Counted from the stretch's first letter, positions 25,625-33,837 are shown. The stretch is DNA of 41,586 nucleotides from Rubrobacter taiwanensis (GCF_004337705.1 NZ_SKBU01000025.1:1-41586); one strand, 5' to 3'. Notes: generated by a model from the sequence alone, not told the origin. Numbers and translations are program-made.

Positions 25625-26432
25625 CCTTCCTCTTCCTTCTTCCCCTGGGGATCTTGAACGGTGGTATAGCGCCGAAAACGGCGACTCCGGAGACCTGCTC
25701 CACCTCTTCCCGCGACTTCCAGTCGTCGTCCAGGTAGTCCAGCAGGAATGCCAGACCCACGCCGAGCATCAGGCCCATTGCCAGCCCAAGAAGAACATTG
25801 CGCGGTATGTTGGGGCTTATTGGCGAGTACGGCATAACCGCCCGCTCCCAGACCGTGGCGACCACCGGGTAGATGCCCGGGCTCAGCTCGGAGGAGATCT
25901 GCTCCGAGAACACCTCGCCGTAAGCGTTGGCTATCCGCTGAGCTCGCTCGGGATCGGAGTCCCGGTAAGAGAGGAGGATGAACTGGGTGCCTTCGACGGG
26001 TTGTACGCTCAGGCCGGCCTGAACGGCCTCGGGAGGCCACGGCAAATTCAGCTCCCGGACTACGCCTTCCGCCACGGGGCGGGTGTTAATCGCCTCCGCC
26101 ATGGTCGCCGTAAACTCCTGGACGCCCTGCACTCCGTCTCTGAGGTTGCTGGGCGCGGCGGCACCGTCGCTTGCCGGTCCCTGCTCGATTAGCAGCTTTA
26201 TAGAAGCTTCGTATACCGGTGTTTGGGTGTAACTGAAGGCGGCGGCGAGCCCGGCCACCAAGAGGGGGACCAGCACGATGATCCAGAACCGGCGCCGGAT
26301 TATCTGTACGGGATCGTAGCCTTGGTAGAAAGCGGGCTGCTCACCGTAAGGCTCCTCGGGCAGCTCGTAGGGGACCGCTCGGGGATCAAACCGGGCATCG
26401 AGCCTTCTGCCATTAAGTCTCAGGTTGCTCAC
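25617..26432 (-). CDS. Wzz-type chain length determinant (polysaccharide co-polymerase)
   Basis: A 271-residue membrane protein: a cytoplasmic N-terminal segment, TM1 about residues 48-68 (FWIIVLVPLLVAGLAAAFSY), an extracellular domain, a Pro-rich stretch AVMPYSPISPN before TM2 (about 215-235, VLLGLAMGLMLGVGLAFLL) and a basic tail GRRKRK. This is the Wzz fold that pairs with CpsD. First gene of the five-gene operon from boxed promoter 5; the leader is long, about 110 nt, and contains a 6-bp hairpin ACGGCG/CGCCGT near the start codon that might affect translation. Confidence 0.87.
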   Translation of the reverse strand: MSNLRLNGRRLDARFDPRAVPYELPEEPYGEQPAFYQGYDPVQIIRRRFWIIVLVPLLVAGLAAAFSYTQTPVYEASIKLLIEQGPASDGAAAPSNLRDGVQGVQEFTATMAEAINTRPVAEGVVRELNLPWPPEAVQAGLSVQPVEGTQFILLSYRDSDPERAQRIANAYGEVFSEQISSELSPGIYPVVATVWERAVMPYSPISPNIPRNVLLGLAMGLMLGVGLAFLLDYLDDDWKSREEVEQVSGVAVFGAIPPFKIPRGRRKRKDG

Positions 26433-26548
26433 ATCAAAACCTCTCGTCCTAACGGCGAGATCCGCTCCGCCGTGAGAATCCGCCTCGTTTCTCGGACCTG
26501 TTTGAAAATGCTCTCGTTCGGACCGCGCCTCTGTTTGTGTCTTCCGGG

Positions 26549-26595
26549 ATGGTAGGCGGAGGGTAATCCGGGTGCATCAGCCACCCGGCATATTT
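26549..26595 (-). promoter_or_regulatory. Boxed promoter 5 (Wzz-kinase-sulfotransferase-Wzx operon)
   Basis: Box at 26595-26573 (AAATATGCC-GGGT-GGC-TGATGCA), 18 bp, TACCAT at 26554-26549. The box overlaps the 3' end of the upstream TPR polymerase gene. Predicted start about 26542. Confidence 0.72.
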
Positions 26596-28574
26596 TCGGC
26601 CGCTCCGGTGATCCCGTCCAGCTGCTTGACCGCGCCTTGGAGGTAGGCCACCCTCTGCGGGAGCTCTCTATCGAGCGGGTTGAGGGCCGCCGCCTGCCGG
26701 TAGTAGCGCAGGGCTAGTTCCGGATCTCCCCGCCGCTCGTAGAACGCGGCCAGCAGCATGCGCGGCTCGTAGTGCTCGGGGTTCAGCCGGATCGCCCGCA
26801 TGTAGGCGCTCTCCGCGCGCTTCCAGTCCCCGCTCTCCATAGCCAGCTCGGCCTCCCGCTGAGCCAGCCGGGGATCGAAGGGGTTGAACTCCTGAGCCCG
26901 CTCTGCGAAGGCCAGCGCCGCCTCCGGATCTGTTGTCGTATAGCTCTGCATAAGATAGCGGTCGGCCGCGTAGAGCGGTACTGTGGCTGTCAGCGCCAGC
27001 GCCGCCACGGCGAGACCCCCGGCGCACAGCGGCCACCGGAAGGACTCCGGTGAGATCCTGTGCCTGCGCCAGGTCGAGGCCAGCAGGGCCAGGTAGACGA
27101 AGGCGGGCAGTGTCACGGCCGGCATCTGCCAGAACCACTCCGCGCCGGAATGGACGAACCAGTAGGCTACCGCGGCGGCCAGCGCGCCCACTTGAGCCTT
27201 GCCTTCGGTCTGGAGGCTCCTGAACCTGTCCCGGAAACCCGCACTCAGACAGACCGCCAGAAACCCGAAGAAGAGCGCTCCCCCGATAATGCCGCGCTCG
27301 CTCAGTATCTCGAGCTGCAGCATGTGCGGCTGGCGGACGGTCCCGGTGGGCCGCTCGCGCAACTGGTAGTACTTCGCCTCGTAGTTGTGCGTGCCCGTTC
27401 CCGCCACGGGATGCGCGGCGAAGTTCTGCCAGGCCACCTGCCAGAGCACGTAGCGGCCCGTGCCGGAGGCGCTCAGGTAGCGGCTCTGTTCCTGCCCGGA
27501 GGTGCCGCCGGCCTTGAAGTCTTCCCACTTCTGCTGGGCGAAGGTCTCCAGCCCGCCGGTGCGCTCGTTCAAGGTAGCGGTGCCGGCGGCCAGGATGACC
27601 AGCACACCGGCGAGTGCAAGGGTCCCGACGGCGCGTGCGAGGATCTTCGGCGGCTGCCACTGCTGGTCTATAAGCCCCCAGGCCAACCCGTAAATCCCCG
27701 CTCCCAATGCGCCGAGCCACACGGCCGGCAGGGCCAGATCCAGGGCCGCCTCCGGGTTCCCTTCGTTGAGGAACTCCAGGTAGACCGCATTGAGGTGGGG
27801 GAAGGCGGCGACCAGCGCGAGGGCTACCGGCGTCAGAGCCATCATTCCCCGGAGCCGCTGGCCGGAGAGCAGGAAGAACACCGGCAGCGAGACGGCAAGC
27901 GCCACCATCGCTCCCCGCGACTGGGTCAGGACGGCGAGGTTGGCGCTCAGAACGGCTCCCGCGAGCACCGCGGCCCGGAGAACCGGGTTGAGCCTGCGCG
28001 AGCCGCCCAGGTAGATGGCGACCCAGAAGGAGACCAGCAGAAAGGCGGCCTCCCCATTGTAGTAGCCGACGGTCCCTACAAGCCGGTTGTCCTCGAACAG
28101 GTGCTCGATCTGCGGGCCGAGGTTCTGCAAGGTCAACGCCGCTATTCCTGCGGGCCCCAGTGCCGAGGCGGCCAGCGCCCACCGGCGCGAAGCTCCCAGC
28201 GCCACCAGCGCCACCGCCGACCAGAAAACGAGCAGGTAGAGGAGCGTCTGTCCTGCTCCGAGCCACGCATCTCCCCGGTTCGGAGACCACAGTATGGAGG
28301 CGAAGGTCCACGCTGTGTACGCGGCGAGCAGGCCGAGGGCGAGCATACTCCAGCCGAGCCTGGCGCTCACGAAGAAGCCCACGACCGACACGAACGATAC
28401 GAGGACGGCCAGTATGAGAGCAGCCGGCGCCCACTCGCCCGTGAAGTAGCCGCCGTTCGCACTGCCCATCCAGGTGGCGAGAAGTACGACGCAGATCAGG
28501 GCCAGAGTGGGGAAGAACCTCTCGCCGTCACCCGAGAGCCATTTCGTGGAGCGCTTCGACAGGTATTCTCCCAA
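26577..28574 (-). CDS. O-antigen ligase/Wzy-like protein with C-terminal TPRs
   Basis: A 665-residue protein with about 12 N-terminal membrane helices and a ligase-type periplasmic loop (SASGTGRYVLWQVAWQNFAAHPVAGTGTHNYEAKYYQ), which has the RxxxW and HN features of Wzy_C proteins. After a final helix (about residue 530) it carries tetratricopeptide repeats, for example AERAQEFNPFDPRLAQREAE, RAIRLNPEHYEPRMLLAAF and YYRQAAALNPLDRELPQRV. The TTG at 28574 is supported by GGGAGG 6 nt upstream. It follows the LPXTG gene by 35 bp and is probably co-transcribed with it from boxed promoter 6. A second polymerase or ligase in one locus implies two polymers, or one polymerase and one ligase. Confidence 0.82.
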   Translation of the reverse strand: MGEYLSKRSTKWLSGDGERFFPTLALICVVLLATWMGSANGGYFTGEWAPAALILAVLVSFVSVVGFFVSARLGWSMLALGLLAAYTAWTFASILWSPNRGDAWLGAGQTLLYLLVFWSAVALVALGASRRWALAASALGPAGIAALTLQNLGPQIEHLFEDNRLVGTVGYYNGEAAFLLVSFWVAIYLGGSRRLNPVLRAAVLAGAVLSANLAVLTQSRGAMVALAVSLPVFFLLSGQRLRGMMALTPVALALVAAFPHLNAVYLEFLNEGNPEAALDLALPAVWLGALGAGIYGLAWGLIDQQWQPPKILARAVGTLALAGVLVILAAGTATLNERTGGLETFAQQKWEDFKAGGTSGQEQSRYLSASGTGRYVLWQVAWQNFAAHPVAGTGTHNYEAKYYQLRERPTGTVRQPHMLQLEILSERGIIGGALFFGFLAVCLSAGFRDRFRSLQTEGKAQVGALAAAVAYWFVHSGAEWFWQMPAVTLPAFVYLALLASTWRRHRISPESFRWPLCAGGLAVAALALTATVPLYAADRYLMQSYTTTDPEAALAFAERAQEFNPFDPRLAQREAELAMESGDWKRAESAYMRAIRLNPEHYEPRMLLAAFYERRGDPELALRYYRQAAALNPLDRELPQRVAYLQGAVKQLDGITGAAENMPGG

Positions 28575-28609
28575 GGGTGCCTCCCGCTACCGATACTACA
28601 ACGGCCGGA

Positions 28610-29263
28610 CTACCGTGTTCGGTCCTGCCGGCCGGCGCGCCGGCGCAGAGCTGCGATCCCGGCCCCGGCCAGAACGAGCGCCCCCAGATACAGGAGGGTT
28701 ACTACGCCGCCCGTGTCGGGCAGGATGCCGGGCGTCACGCCGCTGCCGGTCTCCGGCCGGCCGGAGATACCCGTAGTGGCTACTATCGACTCGCACACTT
28801 CGTTGCTCAGAACCTCATCACCGCCGATCACGTTCATCGGGGCTCCGGTCAGGAGTATCTGTATGGTGCCGCCTTCGCCCTCGGTGATCCGGGCGTTCTC
28901 CCCGTCGATCATCGTGCCCTGGGTCCCATCGGCGTCCTCTAGAACCACCGAAGCGCCGGAAGCGATGGAGAAAGTCCCGGGAAACACAAGCGTGTCGCCC
29001 GCCTTGAGATCGTTGCCGCCACTCTCTATCTCTATGCACGGCAGCCCGGCTGCGGGACCTGAAGGGGCCGCGATCTCGGGGTACTGGAACTCGGCGGAAG
29101 TGGTGCCGGGAGCCTGAGCTCCGGCAGCGGCGGCAAGAATGAGCCCGAACGCGCTCGTGAAGAGGATTCCGATGACCATCAGGATACCGGGCCTTGAAAA
29201 ACCGCTCTGTCTCATCCCTGCCTCTGCTGCGGATGCTGCTCTCGCGGGATCGTCATTGCTCAT
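28610..29263 (-). CDS. LPXTG sortase-anchored surface protein
   Basis: A 217-residue exported protein. An N-terminal hydrophobic signal segment (about 26-48, ILMVIGILFTSAFGLILAAAAGAQA) precedes a soluble domain of about 120 residues with a beta-rich look (GDTLVFPGTFSIASGASVVL). The C-terminus has the complete sorting signal: LPDTG, a hydrophobic helix (VVTLLYLGALVLAGAGIAAL) and a basic tail RRRAGRQDRTR. It would be cut between Thr and Gly and linked to peptidoglycan by a sortase, which is not in this window. ATG 29263 has GAGAGGA upstream. Function of the soluble domain is unknown. First gene of the promoter-6 unit. Confidence 0.8.
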   Translation of the reverse strand: MSNDDPARAASAAEAGMRQSGFSRPGILMVIGILFTSAFGLILAAAAGAQAPGTTSAEFQYPEIAAPSGPAAGLPCIEIESGGNDLKAGDTLVFPGTFSIASGASVVLEDADGTQGTMIDGENARITEGEGGTIQILLTGAPMNVIGGDEVLSNEVCESIVATTGISGRPETGSGVTPGILPDTGGVVTLLYLGALVLAGAGIAALRRRAGRQDRTR

Positions 29264-29303
29264 ATGTGGTTTTCCTCTCCAAAGTATGGGTTTGATACTT
29301 CCG

Positions 29304-29350
29304 ATGGTATGGTCGAGTGGGTGCCCGTACATCTGTCACATGGCATATTT
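29304..29350 (-). promoter_or_regulatory. Boxed promoter 6 (LPXTG protein/TPR polymerase)
   Basis: Box at 29350-29328 (AAATATGCC-ATGT-GAC-AGATGTA), 18 bp, TACCAT at 29309-29304. Predicted start about 29297, leader about 34 nt. Confidence 0.7.
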
Positions 29351-29573
29351 ATCGTTCCGGCTATGCCCGGAGCCCGAACCAACGGGCTGAGATCGGAGCT
29401 CCTTGAAGCCCGCCCGCTGCGCAAGTTCGGCCGGGCGTCGTTCCTTCATTCGCCACCCCGCTAAAGTTTTCCACTTCTGGGGCCCGATAATCCCTCTGAC
29501 ATGAGAAGACCGGCCTGCCGCGAAGCGCGCGGGAGGGGGGCATGGGAGTCGATCTGGCCACCGAAAGGAAACG
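29351..29573. other. Divergent intergenic region, plus-strand side
   Basis: Together with boxed promoter 6 this fills the gap between the divergent LPXTG and beta-helix genes. A GATAAT at 29486-29491 could be the -10 of the plus-strand beta-helix gene, with a leader of about 75 nt. No clear copy of the box and no coding pattern were seen. Confidence 0.35.
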
Positions 29574-30614
29574 ATGACGATGAGACGTCCGCTTACCCGT
29601 TCGTCGGGCGGGTTTGTCAGCGTGCTGGTTGCGGTGGTGGCTGTCTGTGTGGCTGCATTCTCTTCCGGGGATGCCGGTGCGAGGGAAAAGGCCAATGCTG
29701 CCGGGTGCGTGGGCAGGGATGTGTATCCGGGGCAGGATTTGGCGGCTATAGCCGCATCTATGCCTGCCGGGACGACCTACTGCATCCACGATGGACGCTA
29801 CGATATCGTAGAGCCGATAAAGGCGAAGTCCGGGGACACCTTCTGGGGCGTCTACTCCGACTCGACGCGTCCTATCATCAGGACCGACAGCGCCGAATAC
29901 ATCATCTACACTCGGGGAGCGAACGGCGTTACCGTGAGGAACCTTACGGTCAAGGGCGCGGTTGGGGGGCACTACTGCAAGCCCGATTGCGGCCGCGGCA
30001 TCGGCGGCGGCGGCAGAGACCTGCACATCATAAACGTGCGGGCCACGGGGAACGCCAACCAGGGCGTCGGCGGCGCGGGGCCGGGTCTGGTAATCCGGAA
30101 CTCCCGGCTGGACCACAACGGCTCTCCGCCCTTCACACGAGTTGAAGGTGGTGCGGTGAGCGCGGCCGGTGTGAAGTCGGTCAACTCGTTCAAGGTCATA
30201 AACAGCCGGATAGACAACAACCTGTGGGTCGGAGTGTGGTGCGATATCGAGTGCGGCGACGGCGGAGCCAGCGGCACCGCGCAGTTCGTGGTCCGGGGCT
30301 CTACCATAACCGATAACGGCAAGGCGGGCATCCACTACGAGATCTCCAGCGGTCCCGCGATAGTCGTAAACAACACTATCCAACGCAACGGCTGGTGGGA
30401 GAGGGCGAACAGGCACACCGGGCTCCTGGTGGTCGCTTCCGAGAATCTCCTCGCTCGCAACAACAGGTTCGGCGGTAACGTGAAGTACGGGTTCGAGGCG
30501 GTCTCGGACCACCGGGGCGAGCTTAAGAACATAACCTTCCGCGACAACTTTTTAAACGGCGACGCTCTAAAAGGCTGCCGGGCCCCGGTGGTCCGGTGCC
30601 GGGCGAACGGGTGA
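29574..30614 (+). CDS. Exported right-handed beta-helix protein
   Basis: A 346-residue secreted protein. Signal peptide about residues 12-36 (GGFVSVLVAVVAVCVAAFSSGDAGA) with no lipobox Cys. The mature part has the entry YPGQDLAAIAASMPAGTTYCIHDGRY and parallel beta-helix rungs (VRNLTVKGAVGG, IRNSRLDHNGS, VINSRIDNN, VRGSTITDNGKAGIHYEIS, VNNTIQRNGWW). The GIHYEIS rung and its NGW follow-up also occur in the lipoprotein at 9854, so the two are related. ATG 29574 has AAAGGAAACG directly upstream. It is one of only two plus-strand genes between 9 and 41 kb. A polysaccharide-degrading or -modifying role is plausible but no active site is recognised. Confidence 0.75.
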   Translation: MTMRRPLTRSSGGFVSVLVAVVAVCVAAFSSGDAGAREKANAAGCVGRDVYPGQDLAAIAASMPAGTTYCIHDGRYDIVEPIKAKSGDTFWGVYSDSTRPIIRTDSAEYIIYTRGANGVTVRNLTVKGAVGGHYCKPDCGRGIGGGGRDLHIINVRATGNANQGVGGAGPGLVIRNSRLDHNGSPPFTRVEGGAVSAAGVKSVNSFKVINSRIDNNLWVGVWCDIECGDGGASGTAQFVVRGSTITDNGKAGIHYEISSGPAIVVNNTIQRNGWWERANRHTGLLVVASENLLARNNRFGGNVKYGFEAVSDHRGELKNITFRDNFLNGDALKGCRAPVVRCRANG

Positions 30615-30620
30615 GCTCGA

Positions 30621-30642
30621 AGAGACCCGGAGGGGTGTCTCT
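30621..30642. terminator. Hairpin between convergent genes
   Basis: AGAGACCC and GGTGTCTCT arms around a short loop, between the beta-helix stop (30614) and the ABC transporter stop (30642). It could terminate both converging transcripts. No long T tract on either side. Confidence 0.4.
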
Positions 30643-32555
30643 CACTCGCTTAAGAGGTTTGCCTCCGGTGCCGGTCGGGGATCATGAGAAGGACGCCTGC
30701 CGTTGTCCGCTTCTCCGTAGCCCTGTGCCTGCGAGAGGGTTTTGAACCGGCCGTTCATCCGGCTAACGAGGGCTTCCCAGTCGCCGGACTCGACCAGGCG
30801 GCCGTGTTCCAGCACGTGGATGACGTCCGCGCTCTGGATGGTGGAGAGCCGGTGGGTTATTACCAGGATGGTCATACGCCCGCGGAGCTCTTCTATGGCC
30901 CTCTGGATGCGCCGCTCGTTCTCCGAATCAAGGGCGCTCGTGGCTTCGTCCAGGATCAGCAGGGAGGGTCGGCGCAGGAGGGCCCGCGCCAGCGCCAGGC
31001 GCTGCTTCTCGCCGCCGGAGAGCCGCACGCCGCGGTCTCCGAGCACCGTCTCTATTCCGTGGGGAAGCCTGGAAACGAAGTCCGTGGCGGCGGCCATCTT
31101 AAGCGCCCGCTCCATCTCCTCGTCGCTCGCTGCGGGAGATGCCCACAGGAGGTTGGCCCGGATGGTGTCATTAAAGAGGAAGGTGTCCTGCGTCACGTAG
31201 CCGATCCGGTCCCGCCAGGAGTCCATGTATTCGGGCGTCAGCGGTCTTTCGTCTACCAGCACCCTGCCGCCGGTAGGCTTGATCAGGCCCATGACCAAAT
31301 CCGCGACCGTACTCTTGCCCGCGCCCGAGGAGCCGACGATGGCCGTGGTCTTTCCGGCCTCGATCTCCAGGCTCAGATCGTGGATCGCAGGGGCCTTCTC
31401 TTCCGCTCCGTAGGAGAACGAGACCTCTTCGAGGCGCACATGCCGGTGCAGCTCAATCTCCCTGCCCGGCCGGCCGCCTTTCTTCTCGCTCGCCGCTTCG
31501 CAGCGCTCCAGCAGGCTCAGCACCCCGGCGAACGCCGGCATCGCGTTCGCGAACGCCTGGCAGTTGTTCTGGAGACTGCTGAAGAGCGGCATCATCCGGT
31601 TGAAGAGGAAGAGCAGCAGGATAATGCCGGCCGAAGCCATGTTCAGGACCTCGATCGAGACGTACAGGATGGCGCACAGGATCGCCACCGAGCCCGTGCT
31701 GAACCAGAACGCCGTCCCGGCGTAGACGCGCGTCGTCCTAACGAACATCTGCGCTACCCTGTCGGTGAAGTCTGAGAAGATGCGCGTGGTGCGGTCCTCC
31801 GCGCCGTAGCTCTTCGTGGTCTTCATGCCGCCGAGGTGCTCTATGGCCGCCGAGTAGAGGCCGTTGGTCGCGAGCGAGGTCTCCTGGCCGGTCCAGCGCG
31901 CCGCCCGCGTCCTCTTCCCGAGCGCCAGCAGCAGAGCCGCGCCGGAGAGGAAGACGACGGCGGTCATCGTTGCCGAGAGCTTCAGCGCGAGCGCTACGTA
32001 GACGGAGAGCAGGACGGCGTTGGTGACCAGGCTCAGAAGGACGCTTGCAGCGCCGCCGACTCGATTGAGCTCGGTGGTGAGCGCGTGGGTCAGGTCGGAG
32101 GACCGGATCTTCGAGAACACGAGCCACTCGGTCCCGGCCACCGCCCGGTAGAACCGCCGCCGCAGGGTGGCTACGAACTCCTGTTCGAGCCGGAGGTTGA
32201 AGATCGTCTGCCACCAGGTTATTGCCGAAAGCAGGGTAGCCAGGACCACGAAGGCTCCGAGTACGGCGGACAAGGTCGGCCGCAGGCCCACGGCCGCGAA
32301 TGCGGATGAGACAAGCCCGGAGAGCCACCCTACAGAGCCCTGCTGGACGTCCAGGCCTATGATCTGCATCAGCGGCACCAGCAACAGCAGTTGTGCACCC
32401 TGCGTCAGGCTCCGGAAGAGCGTCAGCACCAGGGCTACCGCAGATCTCCACGACGTGATGGAGACCATGGTTGCTATAAACGTCCGGGCCGTTCCGTCGT
32501 TTATAGGGGCGAGAGCCGCAGCCAGCCTCTTCCGGATATCTCTACCCGTGTCCAT
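30642..32555 (-). CDS. ABC exporter (fused TMD-NBD) of the RiPP cluster
   Basis: A 637-residue half-transporter: six membrane helices in the first ~330 residues, then a nucleotide-binding domain with Walker A VGSSGAGKST, Q-loop GYVTQDTFLF, signature RLSGGEKQRLALARALL, Walker B LLILDEATSALD and H-loop ITHRLST. It matches the D protein of lasso peptide clusters, which exports and gives immunity to the product. ATG 32555 overlaps the kinase stop by 14 nt; the order precursor-kinase-transporter downstream of boxed promoter 7 suggests one operon. There is no N-terminal C39 peptidase, which agrees with a separate B2 protease. Confidence 0.9.
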   Translation of the reverse strand: MDTGRDIRKRLAAALAPINDGTARTFIATMVSITSWRSAVALVLTLFRSLTQGAQLLLLVPLMQIIGLDVQQGSVGWLSGLVSSAFAAVGLRPTLSAVLGAFVVLATLLSAITWWQTIFNLRLEQEFVATLRRRFYRAVAGTEWLVFSKIRSSDLTHALTTELNRVGGAASVLLSLVTNAVLLSVYVALALKLSATMTAVVFLSGAALLLALGKRTRAARWTGQETSLATNGLYSAAIEHLGGMKTTKSYGAEDRTTRIFSDFTDRVAQMFVRTTRVYAGTAFWFSTGSVAILCAILYVSIEVLNMASAGIILLLFLFNRMMPLFSSLQNNCQAFANAMPAFAGVLSLLERCEAASEKKGGRPGREIELHRHVRLEEVSFSYGAEEKAPAIHDLSLEIEAGKTTAIVGSSGAGKSTVADLVMGLIKPTGGRVLVDERPLTPEYMDSWRDRIGYVTQDTFLFNDTIRANLLWASPAASDEEMERALKMAAATDFVSRLPHGIETVLGDRGVRLSGGEKQRLALARALLRRPSLLILDEATSALDSENERRIQRAIEELRGRMTILVITHRLSTIQSADVIHVLEHGRLVESGDWEALVSRMNGRFKTLSQAQGYGEADNGRRPSHDPRPAPEANLLSE

Positions 32556-33468
32556 CGGCGCAGTCCTCCTCTACCAGCCGCACCACCTCAGACAGGGTTG
32601 CGAAGGAATGAGGCCTCCGCAGCCTGCACACGCTCGCGCCGTTGACTACGCCCGCGCACTTGAGGAAGTGCCGGGGACTGTTCACCATCTGCAGCAGACG
32701 CCGGCCGTAGGTGTAGCGTACCAGCTCCACGAGGGCCTCCTGCGGCCGGAGATGCTCTATCTCCGGGTGCTCGCCTCTGCAGAGCACGTACACCCGCCGC
32801 AGCGGCCGGGGGACCGGCGAGAACTCGCGCAGAGCCTGCCGGCCCCGTTTGTCCGAGAGAGAGTCTAGCCGGGGCAGCCGGGCGAGGTCGTCGCCCAGCG
32901 AGACGGCCGCTCCCGGCCACAGCCTGAGTTGCGGGTAGGCGGGGAATACCGTGGGACGGCCCGCACCGTCGAGATCGAGGGCCGTTACGTCGTCCGCCAC
33001 CAGCGGATACCCCCGGCTGTACATGGCCGCCGCCATGGTGGATTTCCCCTCGCCCTTCTCTCCCACGAAGGCCGCAACACCGCCGGGGAGGGCCACCGCG
33101 CTGGCGTGCAGCGGCAGCCGGCCTCGCTGGTAGAGTAGCGCCCCCAGGGCCGGGCCGAGGATGACGGTGCGGAGTACCCTCTCGTCCGCGCCCGGGACCG
33201 GGTCTGCGACGATCTCTCTCCCGCCCCGGATCAGGAACCTGCCTGCCGGTCCGAAGGAGAGGTACGCTTCCTCTGCCGTGGCGTATACGCAGCCCGGCCC
33301 GGACTCCGCCTCCGGCGGCAGCTCGACTCTGCCCGAATGGATCTCCACGTCCGCCTCTCCCTCCGCGGACGCGAGCTCCGGCAGAGGAATGGCAGACCTG
33401 ATGACCAGACCGTAAGCGAGGCAGTTAGAAGCGGCTCTCCCGACCCGGAGAGCCGCTTCCTGCCGCAA
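32542..33468 (-). CDS. HPr-kinase-like peptide kinase of the RiPP cluster
   Basis: A 308-residue protein with an HprK/P-type C-terminal kinase fold: LPLHASAVALPGGVAAF, the P-loop GEKGEGKSTMAAAM (about residue 140) and VADDVTALD. Homologues in paeninodin-type lasso clusters phosphorylate the C-terminal Ser of the precursor (established for that family). Here the precursor gene immediately upstream ends in Ser, so the same modification is a reasonable inference. TTG 33468 is the first usable start, 31 bp after the precursor stop, and has no clear ribosome site, so translation may depend on coupling. Confidence 0.78.
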   Translation of the reverse strand: MRQEAALRVGRAASNCLAYGLVIRSAIPLPELASAEGEADVEIHSGRVELPPEAESGPGCVYATAEEAYLSFGPAGRFLIRGGREIVADPVPGADERVLRTVILGPALGALLYQRGRLPLHASAVALPGGVAAFVGEKGEGKSTMAAAMYSRGYPLVADDVTALDLDGAGRPTVFPAYPQLRLWPGAAVSLGDDLARLPRLDSLSDKRGRQALREFSPVPRPLRRVYVLCRGEHPEIEHLRPQEALVELVRYTYGRRLLQMVNSPRHFLKCAGVVNGASVCRLRRPHSFATLSEVVRLVEEDCADGHG

Positions 33469-33499
33469 GTAGCTGACAGTGTCTATCTGACTGCCTTAC

Positions 33500-33703
33500 C
33501 TACGAGATGGCGCCGTCCGGCGGGCTCATGAGGTTACAGAAGTCCGGTCCCGAAACGAGCTTCGACGAGCCCGGGGGAGGACACTGTACGGGCGGGTTTC
33601 CTACCCCATTAAAGCCACCTGGCGGGCCGCCCTGGCCTTGCAGCGTTATTGCTTCCACGGAGCCGTGCACCTTGAGCTCTGGCGACGAGTAGGCCTTCTT
33701 CAC
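33500..33703 (-). CDS. Lasso-type RiPP precursor peptide
   Basis: A 67-residue peptide read from GTG 33703 with an ideal ribosome site (AAAGGAGGTGA). The leader KKAYSSPELKVHGSVEAIT fits the lasso leader pattern YxxPxLxxxGxxxxxT, with Thr20 as the expected -2 residue. The remaining ~46 residues are rich in Gly and Pro (GQGGPPGGFNGVGNPP), contain Cys41 and Cys56, and end GAIS. The only acidic residues after the leader are Asp54 and Asp63; none is 7-9 residues after the predicted cleavage site, so a standard N-terminal lasso ring cannot form there. Either cleavage is elsewhere or the product is a different structure. First gene of the promoter-7 operon. Confidence 0.82.
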   Translation of the reverse strand: MKKAYSSPELKVHGSVEAITLQGQGGPPGGFNGVGNPPVQCPPPGSSKLVSGPDFCNLMSPPDGAIS

Positions 33704-33749
33704 TGTGACTCACCTCCTTTGGTTACGCGTGCTTGTTCAGCTACACCCC

Positions 33750-33775
33750 TGGCGAGAGCGACGCAACCCGCCAGC
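33750..33775 (-). promoter_or_regulatory. Small hairpin in the precursor leader RNA
   Basis: CTGGCG and CGCCAG arms (6 bp, 14-nt loop) lie in the ~80-nt untranslated leader between boxed promoter 7 and the precursor gene. It might affect RNA stability; no riboswitch class is recognised. Confidence 0.25.
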
Positions 33776-33790
33776 TCTGACTCATCGTGA

Positions 33791-33837
33791 AGCCTATCAG
33801 CGCGGTGTGGGGGAGTATTGTGCCGGATGGCATATTT
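33791..33837 (-). promoter_or_regulatory. Boxed promoter 7 (RiPP precursor operon)
   Basis: Box at 33837-33815 (AAATATGCC-ATCC-GGC-ACAATAC), 18 bp, TAGGCT at 33796-33791. The 3' third of the box is the most diverged of the nine copies. Predicted start about 33784. Confidence 0.65.

Noticed and set aside
29446-29491. A possible plus-strand box with GATAAT before the beta-helix gene at 29574
   Set aside because: The GATAAT is a good -10, but the upstream sequence matches the box at only a few positions and the spacing is one base off.
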